From positions 16,131,501 through 16,195,500 of the forward strand of contig CM062210.1 of assembly GCA_031216445.1 (NCBI GenBank): a stretch of DNA of 64,000 nucleotides, in the 5' to 3' direction. A model generated the notes under the pieces. It saw only the letters and a program-made list of their open reading frames with translations. It made no database searches and had not been told where the DNA came from. The translations under genes were made by a program, and so were the position numbers. This stretch comes from Lateolabrax maculatus (Eukaryota > Chordata > Actinopteri > Acropomatiformes > Lateolabracidae). Positions 1-13,015 of this stretch are shown piece by piece (position 1 is the stretch's first letter; the number at the start of each line of letters is the position of its first letter).

Positions 1-819
1 TTTAAGCAGGCAGCAGCAACAGTGAGCTGAATGTAACTGATCAGAAACTGATTTCCAGCAATTTGTCAATAGATTGATTACTTTTTAATGAATTTAAATA
101 AATACCACACAGTGTTCTATACGTGAAATGACTTTTACCATGATGAATAACCCGATTCAAAGAACTTGCACCTCTCCAATAACAAACAAGAACAATAAAA
201 CATGTTTAATTGTCTGGCGGAACAGTCAACAAAGAGTCAATGTTGTGTTCCATTGACTTACAATCAGCACTGCTGCTGGGTCTTAAGGCAGAGTTTATAG
301 TACTGATACATTCAGTGGTGTCCATGCCAACCTTATGAAAACGTAGTTTGCGTTTATCTACAGTATCAGGCAGCATGGTAACAAAGTGAGGCAGTTAACT
401 TGAATGGCAGGGGGCCCTGAGGGTTTGCAGTCTGCAGGAGGTGCTGATGGGTTGAGGTTTTTTTGCCCCTTTGAAACACACACATACGATCGCACAAACA
501 GAGGCGATGTCATGCTCCGTCAGGCACCCCAGGGCAGTGCTGCTTGTACCATGTCAGGGAAGAGAAATGATCTGTGAATCCTGAGGGAGCAGTCAACTAA
601 TGTGCACTGAGCTCTTTGTCCCTGTACAACCTGGGTAAGTGACATAAAAGGTTCCCTCCTCTGTTCAGTTGTCTCTTTTTCTTCCAAGACATTCTCATTG
701 TCCAATGAAGTCAGAGATGTGATGGTTTTATTTTGCAGACAAAAAGATGGTGGGAATGTAAAATCTCCTGAATTTAGCATGATGGGAGTTTAAAACTTCA
801 CTATGTCTGACCATTCACT

Positions 820-1620
820 AAACCCCTCCCCCAAAAATGGATTTCCAATCATAGCTCAGCAACCGTAACCAGGCAATGCAGGCCTGTCAAGCTTTGGATA
901 TCTCCACATCGGCATGCATGGGGCTCTAATAGGAACAATATCTGTATCTCAAGAGTTCGGAAGGCAGTGTCTTTGTTTTGAGGCTTTTTCCAAAACCAAA
1001 AAGAGCAAACGTACAGAATGAATTAAACAGTGTGTTTATCTGATTCATCATAAGCTCACTGCGTGAGATATCGTTACATTTACCAAACACATCGGTAAAC
1101 CCTTTCCGTCAAAGCCTCTCTAGTCACATTGAAAGTAAAACATATTGTTAAAAAAATGAGGTGTTATAGCCATAAAATTGTGTGCTTGTCTGAGTTCTTT
1201 TTTCTGTACGATAAACATCCCAACCAGGTTCCTTCAGAACGAAATAACTGCCTGTTCTTAAATGTTCCTTATCACATTATAATGCACTGTATATAATGCT
1301 CGGGCTAAGTAGCTCTACCCCGCAGTACAAAAACAGTGCTGCTCCTCTATGTGTTTTCTGTATTGATCATCAACTGCTGAGGATACAGACTTTTTGCCTG
1401 AGACCCCTTAGCTTCTCGCATGATATCAATATCATGCATGTAACCACCTTTTGAAAGGTTTCTCATTTCAAAACAAGTTGAACACAATCAACTCTTGGAG
1501 CTAACGACAATCAGCGCGCTAGCTACAATAAAGTATGCCTCTTTGACATCAAGGAGCCATTGTTTCAACAATTTGTAAGAATTTCAAGTGGTAAATCTGC
1601 CACTGTTATTAGTAACTAGG
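820..1620 (+). mobile_element. Interspersed repeat copy A (about 0.8 kb, same family as 41238-42060)
   Basis: A 56-bp block at 820-875 aligns to 41238-41294 at roughly three quarters identity (shared cores CCAATC.TAGCT.AGCAAC and GTAAC.AGGCA). A second block at 1577-1600 matches 41988-42011 with two mismatches in 24 bases. Order is the same and spacing nearly so (757 versus 750 bp), which is hard to explain unless both are copies of one element. A further weak match (AGTAACTAGGG) lies at 1611-1621. No coding capacity is seen, so it is probably a non-autonomous DNA transposon or old repeat. Ends were not determined, and the middle is too diverged to align by eye. Confidence 0.45.
1418..1437. 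repeat. Perfect inverted repeat, 9-bp arms
   Basis: GCATGATAT-CA-ATATCATGC, inside repeat copy A. Confidence 0.85.
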
Positions 1621-2015
1621 GTGGCAGGGCCTAGCAAACAGCCAATTACCCTTACTGCACATAAAAGAATTCTGTAGAGATAGAGACATGGCTTTTTTCT
1701 CAATACAAGCCACACATCTTTAACATTTAACACTGACCGAACAATCATTTGTTCCCTCTAAATATGAAATGAAACCTTTTGGATGCCTCCATTAATTTGT
1801 GACCAAAGAGAAACAGAGAGACTGAGAACAGGAGGAGGCAGGAAGAGGCTCAGAGAAATAGAAAGCATCACAGAGAAGCGAGCAAAAGAGAGATGAATAT
1901 GACGAGGGAGAGCGAGAGAGACAGAGATGGGCGCCACCACTCGCTGTGTAGTCGGGTGACAAAGCGCCCCGCCCGAGGCTACAGCCGTCATAAAAGCAGT
2001 AATAGAGTGAACACA

Positions 2016-2200
2016 CATTTTCATTAGCTATTGATTCATTTCCAATTCTCCATTAATTTCGGGGGGCCATCACCGCACAGTGGCCTTTCTCCTCCCCAGG
2101 CTACGTTCCTCAGCTCCGCCTGACATAACCGTGGTAATTACTGCGCTCCCGCCCCGCAAGCTGTTCACAGTCTCATACAGCAGTAAAAATTGAATGAGTA
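2016..2200. promoter_or_regulatory. Conserved-element-like block (unverified)
   Basis: A compact, complex, GC-balanced block with TAAT cores, including GTGGTAATTAC at 2131-2141 and CCATTAATTTC near 2050. It resembles developmental enhancers by composition only. Confidence 0.2.
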
Positions 2201-2814
2201 TTCTGGAGGAAAAAGCAGACGAAGGGAGGAGAGGGAAGAAAAAACATTGACTGAAAGGGAGAAATCAAAGACAGCAAGGCTATCACCTACAGGCGTGCAG
2301 TTTGACAAAACAGAATTACAATGGGCGTGAACAATTGCTTTTGTGCTATTTCAGCCTTAATTGTCAAAGTGCTCGATCCGTTCAAAGCTCCGGGTGAGCG
2401 CTGCGGCTGCGGCTGCTACTGTAGGCACAAACTTTTCCTCAGAAAGTGAGGAGAGGCATCTAGTAACAAGCACCAGTGACTGAGCAGATGATTCAACGTC
2501 GAATGAGACCAACCTTGAGGATAACGCTTGAGTCAGAGAGCACAAGATAACTATGCATTATACAGTACTTGCAGATGGTGATGCATCCCCCATACACTGT
2601 CTGCTTTATGAGTATATAATTCTGAGCAGCTGACAAACACACCAGGATGCATATGATGTATGACAACATGCAGCTGACCTGTGCCTCAGATTGTGGGGGG
2701 GGTTGCGTCAGTGAGATTGTGCACACAGGTCCCTTGGCCTGTTAGTTAGAGGTCAGCGACTGACTCAAGTGTCAGACATGATGAAACACATTTGATGAAA
2801 TGTGTACAGTACAA

Positions 2815-2858
2815 ACACACACACACACACAAACAAACACACGCACACACACACACAC
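2815..2858. repeat. Interrupted (AC)n microsatellite
   Basis: AC repeats with AAAC and GC interruptions. Confidence 0.95.
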
Positions 2859-4429
2859 TGACAGCCACGCTTGTGTGGAAACAAACGGAGGGGAAGAGAG
2901 TTCTTACCTGATGGAGACAATATCAAGAAAAGCATGAAAATAAAAAGAAAAAAGGGAGTAATTAGTTGTTTTCTTACATAGTAAGCAATAATACAACACG
3001 TAATTAGACATCAAGTCATTGATAAAACATCACAAAATAACATTGAAATAATCTTAAAAGGTCACCCTACTGGAGAAAAAGTACTTTTTTCCTGTTCATG
3101 CCATCTTGCTCGCTCTTTAGGAAAAAATGAAAATGCCATGCAGACTGGAAATCCACATACAGCGGGAGAAACATGTTTAGTAAGTGAGGAACATTTCAAT
3201 TCTGCCGTAACCTGCACAGGAAAGCACCACTGTTCATTGCACTGGAGGCTACCGAGCAGTGTGGAGGGAAAAAATGAACTTCACCAGGTTCATCTATCAC
3301 TCTAGCTGCCTCCTATGCTCCACAAAAGATGAAAAAAAGGGAGGAAACAAATGGCAAAGCAAATCAATTACACGAAAAAGAATCATGTCACCTGTCAAAT
3401 ATACACTCTGTTCTATGTCGCTCTGTTTTTTTTTTCTTCTTCCAACGGCGCACATTTTCAAAATTGAATTTTGAAAACCTTATATATTATTAACACCCTT
3501 CATATTTCATCAATTTACCGAGGTAGATTCTTTTTTTTCGGTCTCTTTCGATGAAACAAAATCTAATAAACACAGTGTTTGTTTGAGGCATCTCTGCTCT
3601 TTTTAATCCGACATAGGAAGAGCCAATGCCATGTATGTAACACAACAGGGAGCCCCTTCAAACTCACAATGTGTGGGTGGGCGGGTGGGGGGGGGGGATC
3701 AGAACAAGAGGAAGAGAGAGTGAGAGAAAAATCAACCATCAACCACACTTTTCTATTTAGGTAACTCAAAAAAGAACCCCATGATGTAGGCTTAAGAGGT
3801 TGGACGGACAGCTTTAGTGTGGCTAACTGGGGAAAAAAATACACATGAAGAGTTTTCATATCCGCTCAGATTAAGGGTACTTGGAAGAAGGGTGAAATAA
3901 CGACGGCGTTGTCAAGGAAACAAGTGCCACGGCGACACCTTAATCTGGAGAAATATAATTGGAAAAGGAGCGATAAACATCTTCCTATCTGAGTGTGTGA
4001 TGTACTGAACGGTATTCGTAAGGAAGCCGCCTAAGCACTCATTACTGGAGTTATTGTAAGAGTAACACTAATGAATACATATAGAGAGGGGTCCTCAGGG
4101 GCTGAAAGAAGGAACTCCGATGTAGAAACAGCCTTCTAGGTCTTTCTTAAGGGGTAAACTAATGCTTGAAAAGGCTTGTTGCACGTCCACGTGCCGCATA
4201 CAAATGTGATGAGCAGCGGTGGAAATAACACTTGTATAGAAAATGACTCTGGATTACTCAACAAAACAAATATGTTGCGAGTGTACAGGTGCACTCCACA
4301 CAGGCTGCTTCCCTTCTCTACCCGGCTGCACGCTCTCAGTTTAAATCCACAACACAGGCAAGTCACACCGTAGGACACTGTATCATTACCGACTCAACCT
4401 TCACAGACGAAAACAGAAGTCATAAAGAA

Positions 4430-4690
4430 CTCTGTGCAAAATGACATGCAAATAAGGAAGAACTCAAGAAATCTTTGCCATCTCTCGCCAATTATCTTGT
4501 TAATTACAAGCCATTGTGAAGGGCTCCCACTGTCGACGGGCTCTCTGATTATACAGTGCATTTGTCCCCACTTTCCACGGCCTAATCAGTAATTACTACC
4601 TGCAGCTGCAGCTCAGTACAGAACACGCTCGGCCATCTTGGGACAACAGGGAACACTGGGCAATTTGAAAGATTCTGAGCCTGTCAGCGG
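4430..4690. promoter_or_regulatory. Conserved-element-like block with octamer and homeodomain cores
   Basis: It contains a perfect POU octamer ATGCAAAT (4446-4453), two TAATTAC cores (4501-4507, 4590-4596), CCTAATC (4581-4587) and an E-box CAGCTG (4603-4608) within 165 bp. The grouping of POU, homeodomain and bHLH type sites is typical of neural enhancers; function is inferred. Confidence 0.28.
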
Positions 4691-7272
4691 CGTACATATT
4701 TAGTTCACTCAGTAGGAGTGTGTTGCTGGAGAAGTCGGGTCTTCTGGGAGTTCACTCAGTTGTCCATGAGTCACTCAACAGTTCTCGCTTTCACACCTCT
4801 CAGCTTCCTTTAATGGTGTTATGCGTAACATTTTAATCACTACTGTTTGTTAATTTGGCAGCTAAATTGACTACTGTAAAAACTGAGACCAAGAAAAATG
4901 AAAAGAAAAAAAGAGAACTAGTAGCTTCTACATGTCTCTAAACTGCATTTACACTGTGAGCATCAGAACAGGCCTATCTATAACTCGGATTGAAGGACCT
5001 CAACAGATCATGAATCAGTGTTAAATCCGTGATTTATCAGAAACCTTCTTAATGTTACGTTGAATGAATGTTACAAATGCCAACAAAGTTGAGTCATTTT
5101 ATATTTAGCTTGAATGTGATGAAAAGCAGAGTTTTTCACTGTTAGTTTCAATGCCAGCTAGCTAGCTTGCTTATTTGATTTACGCAGTTCATTTTATCAT
5201 TTATTAGCAAAAAACTAATATTATTAGTATCTCAACATTACTGCTCTACAGGTGGCAGCAATTACATATGGACAGAATGTAGGAATCTGGGATAAATGAA
5301 GGTTTGTTGTTTAGTTGCTGATTATTTTAGTGATCTGATGCTCAGGCTACAGTGCTCCTGGGGGTCCGGTGGGCTTTTGTCTGTTTAGCTCGTAACTCGT
5401 GTACTACAACACAATCAAAAACGATGGTACAACTAATACTTTAAATTTGACAACCTACAGTTTTTAGCAATTCTATGTGCAACTAAGAGATTACGTTTTA
5501 AACACGATATACTTCTCTAACAAACACCAATATAAAACCTTCACACAACACACCCTGGCACAGTCACCTGTTGTTCCGCAGAAGAAGTAACTCTGCCCTT
5601 TGCTTCTGCTGCACTATAAAGCTAGGAGTACAGTGCTGTACGATCCCTCGGTTACGTTTGGGGAGCTCCTCAGGCTGTATTAAGCTGCCATCTTCCTGCC
5701 AACATCCCTAGGGCAAACTACAATCTGCCTCTGATTACTCACTGGTTAACACTCATTACGGAAGTCACTGAATGGAATTTGAAATAACACTGTTAATAAC
5801 ACCTTCAAAGCATTTTCTTTTCACCAGTTTCTGTTTAACAAAAGTTTTTTTTTCATTTCTGTGGTAATTCAATACATTTGGGCCAATGCAACGCACCAGC
5901 GTCACACCTGTAGGTTAGAGCAGTAGGTTTGTAAGAGAGGTGTTTCTGGTTGGTATCCTTAGAATCTATTGAGGTACAAGTACTCCAGATACTCAATACA
6001 AATAATGGACTTGGCTAAAACCGAGTACAATTATCTCAGAATACAGCTCATGTAGTAAAACATATCTCTGAGGGAGAAACCCATAAGCTTCTTTTCCATT
6101 CTGTTCCTGGCTTTGGGGGTCATGACCCACACCACTCCACCCACCAGCACCTAGAGAGGAAGACTTGCTCTCCGGTGGAAAGCAATGCATATCAATAGGG
6201 CCGCTCTATTAAGGAGGTGGCATGGGAGAGGATCACCTTCGATATCAAAGGTGGGTGGGGGGCAGGATGGATTCTATCTGATTGCCACCAAGGTCATGGA
6301 AGGTTGAGGAGGGCATTAGGTAGGATGACTCAGACCAGATGGCTCCTCTGGTATGACTTATGGGAAAAATAATCTGGCCTTCATCTTTCTCATCTTCTAT
6401 CAGCAGAAGACGTCGTAGAGATGCACCAATTAACGGCCGTCTGTGAAATACAGTATAAGCTTCAGTTTCAAGTACACCATGGGGGTTATTTATGATCTTG
6501 ACTTGGTCACATGTCATTTGGCAGGGGTAGTATTGTGACGCTGTGACATGCTAATGAAACCCAAGGCATCTTATCACGCCAGTAAACCTGAGACTCGGAT
6601 ATTCAAAGCTCCTCGGTGGCCAGTAAATACACAGAATATTGTCTCGGTGGAATTGGTGCAAAGGCAGTGGTGCGTTAGACTGCGTGTGTGTGCGCTCTTG
6701 TATATGGTTATGAGTTACTGTGCCGTCTGTGTGCTCATGTGGCCAGTGAAACAGGAAACAACCTGGCGACCTTCAGAGGTCAGGGCTCCGCCGTCAGCCT
6801 ATTAATCACCGCCGTGTCTCGCTCCTCTGCTGCCGTGAAGACAGACTGGCAGAGCTCACCGTGTTTAGCGCTGATGTCTGAGTGTCAGGTTAGACATCCG
6901 CCACTCAGGCTCACTGCCCACATGTCCGCTCCATCGAAGAACAAATCCCCAAACAGGTAATCAAATGAAACATCAGCTGCCGAGTAGCCTATTATTAGCC
7001 TAGGATTATTGCTAATCAGTGGACATGCTACACACTGAATGCATCTTGGGCGAGTCAGATAGTTATCCGACAAATGTAAATGCAATTAAGAAGCATTAAA
7101 AATCAATAGCTATCCAATTGTTCATATTGCCTCTGGAACTGGTTTGAGATGACGGTAATGTCCAATGTATTCATTTACAGGGTGTTGTCCCTGGGATAAT
7201 AGCAAGGGAAGTGACACCAAAAATAAAATTGAAATTTGTCTTATTCTTCTTTTTACATTAAAGTAACTGGAA

Positions 7273-7295
7273 AAAAGTGGTTTCAAACCACTTTT
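7273..7295. repeat. Perfect inverted repeat, 11-bp arms
   Basis: AAAAGTGGTTT, one base, then AAACCACTTTT. A perfect palindrome with minimal centre in otherwise ordinary AT-rich sequence. Confidence 0.85.
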
Positions 7296-8999
7296 CTCTC
7301 ACTAATAGTCCAATGTGTTTGTAGAAGTTGATGGATACCTTTGTTAGCCAGCTATCTAAACTCAAAGGCTGGGTGAAAGCCTCCCGTCATAGTGAGGCGT
7401 GAGACACAATAATCGTTCAAATGGTGATAACGGCACCTCCTTGAAGGTGTCAGAGGTTTTGCACTTGTTTGTACATACAAAAAGTGACTGAGGTAGGTGT
7501 GTCAAGAATAAAAAAAGAGAGCTTGAGAGTGGCCATGATTGGCAGATTCCAACCTCAGAAAAGGGGTGAGGGGGGTTTTAGATGCTTTTTGACGACTTGA
7601 CAAGTACACCATCTGAAGTATATTGACCCCTTCAGTGCCAGTGTACTTCATCAGAAGTATCGCTGTTTGAAGGTGTGGGTTTGGACTTCTCTCTGTAGCT
7701 CTTTTTCTTTCTTTACACAACTATTTCTATGTCTCTTCCTGTATACAGACAAGTGCAACATTATAAATGCCTTCAGTGAAAATGATCATCGTTATCCCCG
7801 CATTCAAACGATTATCTCACCCCTCTGTACGACGGCCAGCTTTTGCTATCCAAACTGGCCACACAACACATACGAACTAGTTATATTCTACCATAATCCA
7901 ACCCGTAGGCATGACCACATTTGCACCTAGCATGGGCAAAGCAAGACAACTATAATCCAGTTTGCGAGCTGGCTACCAGAGGCACGTGGTTACGTGTACG
8001 GTGGTAGCACTCTTCCACCAGTTCCCTGGCGAGGTTGCTGCGGTAAGCAGACAGAATTAAAAATAAAAGTATGGTGCAAACACGGCTAATGTGCAACATT
8101 TGCGTGGTATGGCGGGACAGTTTTATGGGCTACCACTGTAAACATAACAGTATGAGACACTTGAAATGAAAGTTTAATTTAATGTCTCAGTTATGTCTGA
8201 TGTTATGTCTGATAGTGTAGTCAGGATGAAGCAGGTGTTTTGTTATTACTCTGATCGCAGACTGAAGTGAGGGAAGCTAACCATGTTTCTGCCAACCACA
8301 GCACATCATGCAAAAGGGCACTGCAAGCATTGAGTACATTTTCAATATGCCACACTGCTTACTAGATTTCTTTTATGACCCCAAGACTTCTCTGCCTAAT
8401 CACGTGTAAATAAATCATAAGTTTTGTTAAGAGTTATTACATGTGAGTGAGTGGTTGATGACTAAGGTGCTTACTCGCCTCCTGCTGCCAGCAGGGCATG
8501 AAGAGGTTATTATTGAGGCAGAACAAGAGTTTGCCTTCTGCTCACTGTATTAAACTGCTTTCTACTCTTTAAGAAGATACAGTATTTATGTCTTTTTGTT
8601 CTGATATTAACACAATACATCTAGTAGCCTTTGGGAGCAAACAGCTGAAACAGTGCTTAGCATTTGACTGATGACGAACTGAACTACATTCTTTTAAACC
8701 TGGGATTAATTTAAATTTAGCTGGACAGCATCTGTAAATGGCTTTATGGTGCCTTAAAAATGTGGAAATGTTCTCCTGCTAGATATCTTAAATGTGTTTG
8801 TATGGGAGATGGAAAGCCAAGGAGATGAAGAGATGAAGTAATAGGAGAGGGATGGATAAATGAAGGGGAATGATGAAGGGGAAGGAGATCTCTTCTGCAG
8901 CCCTGATGGGTGAACAGGTATAGGAAATGAAGGGGGGCGGGGAGAATGAGGGTGAGCAGACGAAAAAGCGTTCCAGAAAGGGGAAGACTGGCTGGCGAG

Positions 9000-9037
9000 A
9001 TGGATGGGTAGATGGATGGACGGATAGATGGATGGGA
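9000..9037. repeat. Imperfect (GATG)n tetranucleotide repeat
   Basis: GATGGATGGGTAGATGGATG-type repeat inside a longer purine-rich strand (8810-9060). Confidence 0.85.
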
Positions 9038-9389
9038 GAGGAGAGGAAAATGCTTCAGTGGCTCCACTTGACAGCTGAGTGAGAGGGGAAGCGGAGTGGC
9101 TACTCTATGTAATTTGTTAGCGGGTCCATGATGCATGCAGGCATGATACCACACCAAGCCTGGCGAACACGGCACAGACTAGAAAGAGAGAGAGAGACAG
9201 ACAGCAGAGAGGAAGGAGGGAGGAAAGTTCAGACAGATCGGGGCACATCAAGGGAACGATCAGGTGTGGTAAGGAGAGGGGATAAAGAAGGAAGAATCCC
9301 CAGCCCGTGTTCTAGCCTCTGCCGGCCGGGTGAGACCAAACGGCGCCCCTATCTCCTGTATTGTACACAAGGCTGGGGATGTTTAGCAT

Positions 9390-9800
9390 AACAGCGCCTG
9401 CATTCTGCACACCTCCGCGGCGAGCCTTGAAATCATTGTCTCCCCGTTATCTCGACAGCTCCTTCTGCTTTGCTCCGCGGCAGGTGCATCTCATCTTCGT
9501 ACAAGCCACTCTGGGTGCGTCGCAGACACAATTTGCTCGGGCTTGTCTGAGACGCTGAATAAAATGACACAAATCTGGGCATCAGCCCGCTAATAATGAT
9601 GCCATGTTGATGTGGGACCTATTTTGTGCGTGTGTGTGCGTGTACGTCAAAGTGTGTGTTTGTGGCTTGTTGACGTGGGACTGATCCAGGATGCCATGGC
9701 AGCTGTCTGCTATAATTACCTGGGAGCTGATCACACACACAAACGCACCCATACGCGCACACACATCTCTCCTGATTACCTCATAAGGCGAGGTTTGTCT
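9390..9800. promoter_or_regulatory. Conserved-element-like block with a 13-bp direct repeat
   Basis: GC-balanced complex sequence. GTTGATGTGGGAC (9606-9618) recurs as GTTGACGTGGGAC (9669-9681), 63 bp apart, and GATGCCATG flanks both (9599-9607, 9691-9699). Confidence 0.2.
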
Positions 9801-10079
9801 GATTAGCTTCCATATTTACACCAAAGACTTGTTATTAATGAACATGTGTTCGACGTTTCGCTCCACTATACTTTGTAACTCTCTGAACATTTCAGAAGGC
9901 AATCGTTGACAATGTTTGAGGAGCATCACTGATTAGATGCCACATTCAAAACACCAAGGCCTGTTTTGATTGGAAAAAACAGTTTGCTGCATGTGTATAA
10001 TTTTCAATTTGAGAATGAGACTTCATGGCTGTTTGTTGTGCAGGAAATGGAAAGTGAAAAAGAGGGAGGAAAGAGGGCG

Positions 10080-12140
10080 CCTGGCATCCCCCCGCAGACA
10101 CCTTGGAAGAGCGCAGACATTACCAGACGGTATTTCTGGGGGGCATGTCTACGAGACTGAATGGCTCCATCAACCAAACACAGTCTGCTGTCTGAAACAC
10201 ACACACGGCTCTCAGCCAAATATTAGCATAATGAAATGCCCTGTTATTTATGTGTCATCAGACTCTGCAGGTCCTGAAAATAAAAGGCTCGTTAGCTGTG
10301 TGGATCTCTGCATAGATCATCAGGTGTCCAATACAGGGACAGACACAACCCCGTCTTTGTTAACGCTCCAGCCCTTTTCTTACCTTCCTTTAATGCCAAA
10401 AAAAAAATGAAGGACACATGTTGCATGTTAGCATCTGTGGCATTTGTAGTGCAGGATGATTTGGATTTGCTAATATTATATAGGAGAGAGGACAATCAGT
10501 TGCAGCCTATGTAAAAAGGGAAATACTATAAAAATCAAACTGACTGTTGGACAAATGGGGGCAGCATAGGAGGTGAGAAAGAGCAAAGAGAAGGGAAAGT
10601 GCAGCAGGGCAGAGCAGGAAGGAGTGGAGCGTCAGTAAAGTGTTGGATAGAGAGAGAGAGGGAGGGACTGTGGGTAGTGGAGGTGGTGGGCTGCTCTGTT
10701 TTCTCCAGTCATGCCTGTCCGTGTTACCTGGAGAGCCCTTTCCCCCATTTATCAGGGAGTCAGGTGCGGAATGCAAATGGCGGCCTTGGCTGCCTGCATG
10801 TGCTCTGAACAGCTTAGAGACCTCAAGGGCCACCGCTTAATGAGCTCACTTTAAAGCGTTAATATGACAGTGAAAGACGCCGGTCGTGTGATTAGCCACA
10901 ACCTGCTTGATGTGTGCTGGCTAGCGAGAAGGAGGAGAGGCAGAATTTACTGGGTGCACTGAAAAGAAAATGTTAGGAAATAATTGGGACAGAAGACTGT
11001 AGAAAAAGTCTCTTCTTTTCTTTTCAGTTGCCAGTTCTTCACGCTCTACGTTACAGTATAAAACTGGTCAGGTATTTAATAAAATGTATGTGCAGGATGA
11101 TCACAAGCAGCACGTGTCAATCTACACTTCCCCACTTCCAGTGTAGACAGGAAGTTAAAAGACAAAATAACAAAGACAGATCACTTCCTTGTTGCTGAAA
11201 TGTCAAAAAGGTCAATATAATGGGATGGAGTGAATAGTTCGTGTCCTAGTCCTAACTCTACTTGGATGATCACAGAGGAGTTGGGGCAGGAGGACTATAG
11301 GTACAGAGAGAGTGTAAACACTGGGCTTTGTCTCTGTGGGCACGCCTACACAAGGAGAGGAGGATTTCTTTCCCTCTAATCCTCCCGTTTACAAGAGCAG
11401 CCACTTTCCAGGGCCATTGTGGACGGTCGTCTCCCTCCATTTACTCTCTGCATGGCACTCATTCCAGCTAGTTTAACGCTGCCTGGGTTCCAGGGGGAAG
11501 GATTAGGACGTGACGCGCGCCGGCTAGTGTGGAAACAACATTGACTACGGAGCCCTCTGTCACTCCTCTCTCTTCCCTGAAGGGCACACTTGTGGACTTT
11601 GTGAAATTCTCCACATGGATTTATGCTGATTATCGGTGCAAGCGTGCATTCTTAAACCAATCAGGAGGGTTTGAGCTGCAGCAGGAGGGGAGCAGTGGAG
11701 CACTTTTCTACATTCAGAGGACTCGTTTTAGTCTATTTACTCCTATTAGTTAGGCTTTTTTCCCCCCACATCCTGAGACTTGAATGCAGATTTGGGGAAT
11801 TAATCTTGCCTTGTTTGTCTTGCAACAGCCAGACTCGTCAGTGAAGGAATAAAGAAAAGAAAAATGCAATCTGGACATCTGTGGTCCATGTCAACTTTTC
11901 AGCCTTGCCGGTTCAGAAATGTCAAACTCCCAGGCTTACATTTCATTCAAAGTTTTGTTTGTTTTTAAATTTTTACCTAAATTGTAGCCCCCAAACAATT
12001 ACTGACCATGTTTTATGTTAATGAACATTGGATAGAGCTAACTACTGCAATACAGATCTAATTTTGGCTACAATATTTTGGTCACAAAGTCTACTGAGGA
12101 AAGTCACAAACTGACCACAACGTCCCATAGGAAGTGTTCA
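10080..12140. other. Gene-free stretch
   Basis: Complex sequence at 10080-10340 and a GA-rich tract at 10560-10680. Short inverted repeat TCTACACT/AGTGTAGA at 11121-11147. Open frames here overlap each other on both strands and match nothing known. Confidence 0.55.
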
Positions 12141-12141
12141 T

Positions 12142-12502
12142 AAGAGTACCTTGACATTTTGGCAAATCCACTAACTCACTTTTGCTCTTAAGTCTGTACT
12201 CTAAATATGAAGCCAGACCAAGACAAGACAAATCCGAGCTAGCTGTTTTCCCATTTCCTGTCTTTATGCTATGCTAAGCTAACTGTTTGCTGGTAGTAGC
12301 TTCACATTTAACATACAGATATGAGAGTGTCATCGATCCTCTCGTCTAAAGAGTAAAAGCCAACAAGCGCCAGTGTGGGGGCCAACATAGAAAAAATAAT
12401 AGGGGCAGCTGTTTTGACGTGCAGCGTTATTTTGGCCTTAAATCTCAGCAGGAAAGTGAATTAGTTTATTTGCCAAAATCAAGTCAAACTATTCCTTTAA
12501 AT
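12142..12502 (+). mobile_element. MITE-like teleost repeat with imperfect terminal inverted repeats
   Basis: The left end carries TTGACATTTTGGCAAAT (12151-12167). The right end carries the inverted partner, ATTTGCCAAAAT followed by CAAACTATTCCTTTAA (to 12500), so the ends form an imperfect inverted repeat. The interior holds the stretch around AGCTAGCTGTTTTCCC...CTTTATGCTATGCTAAGCTAAC (12238-12280), which I recognise as a very common interspersed repeat of percomorph fish. About 360 bp, no coding capacity. The right half is related to 27196-27384. Confidence 0.6.
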
Positions 12503-12734
12503 GATGTCCTTTAAATGAAACTGAACATGATTTGAAATGCTTTCTTTTGCTTCTACCCTCACCTGAAGTCGACCAGTTAACTGGTTTACAATGAGTTAAC
12601 ATTACCACTTTGGCACATTTGTACCAAAAGTGTACATAATGATAACAGCAAAACATAATGGGCTGACTCCACATTCATAGACAAAGTTGATCCTCCCCAA
12701 ATTCTCCAATCTCTTTAGCCATATGGTGGAAAAG

Positions 12735-13015
12735 AGTCATGTTGAGATAATGGTGATGAAATGAGAGTTTAACGTGGAAATCTCCTCCCCCAGCGCTCAC
12801 TGACGGGCAGCAAAGTGAGTCAGTGGATTACCCGATTTCACAGAGCTCACAGTGGAGGGAAAGGCTAATGGCACGTCACTTATTGAAATGGAGCAGCATA
12901 GGTTAACCCCACACGTGGGCCGACATATTTTCATTTAGTTTGCACGGCTAACCAAAAAGGCGATTACCACAGGGAGCAAAGCCATTAAAATGCTGACCTT
13001 TTCCCTTTGTGAGGA
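12735..13015. promoter_or_regulatory. Conserved-element-like block with AP-1 site
   Basis: Complex sequence with a perfect TGAGTCA (12816-12822), GTTTAACG and GGATTACC. It lies just right of the MITE-like repeat. Confidence 0.2.

Larger units (their letters stand above)
2880..8800. other. Gene-free stretch
   Basis: Apart from the block at 4430-4690 and the palindrome at 7273, I see only mixed AT-leaning sequence with short homopolymer runs (G run at 3688-3697). Splice-like CATCAG|GTAAGA on the minus strand near 2908 has no supporting exon. No gene is supported. Confidence 0.6.

Noticed and set aside
8744..10410. Frames of 143 and 146 codons
   Set aside because: They lie in GA-biased or mixed sequence with overlapping frames on the other strand, no recognisable domain and no splice or promoter support.
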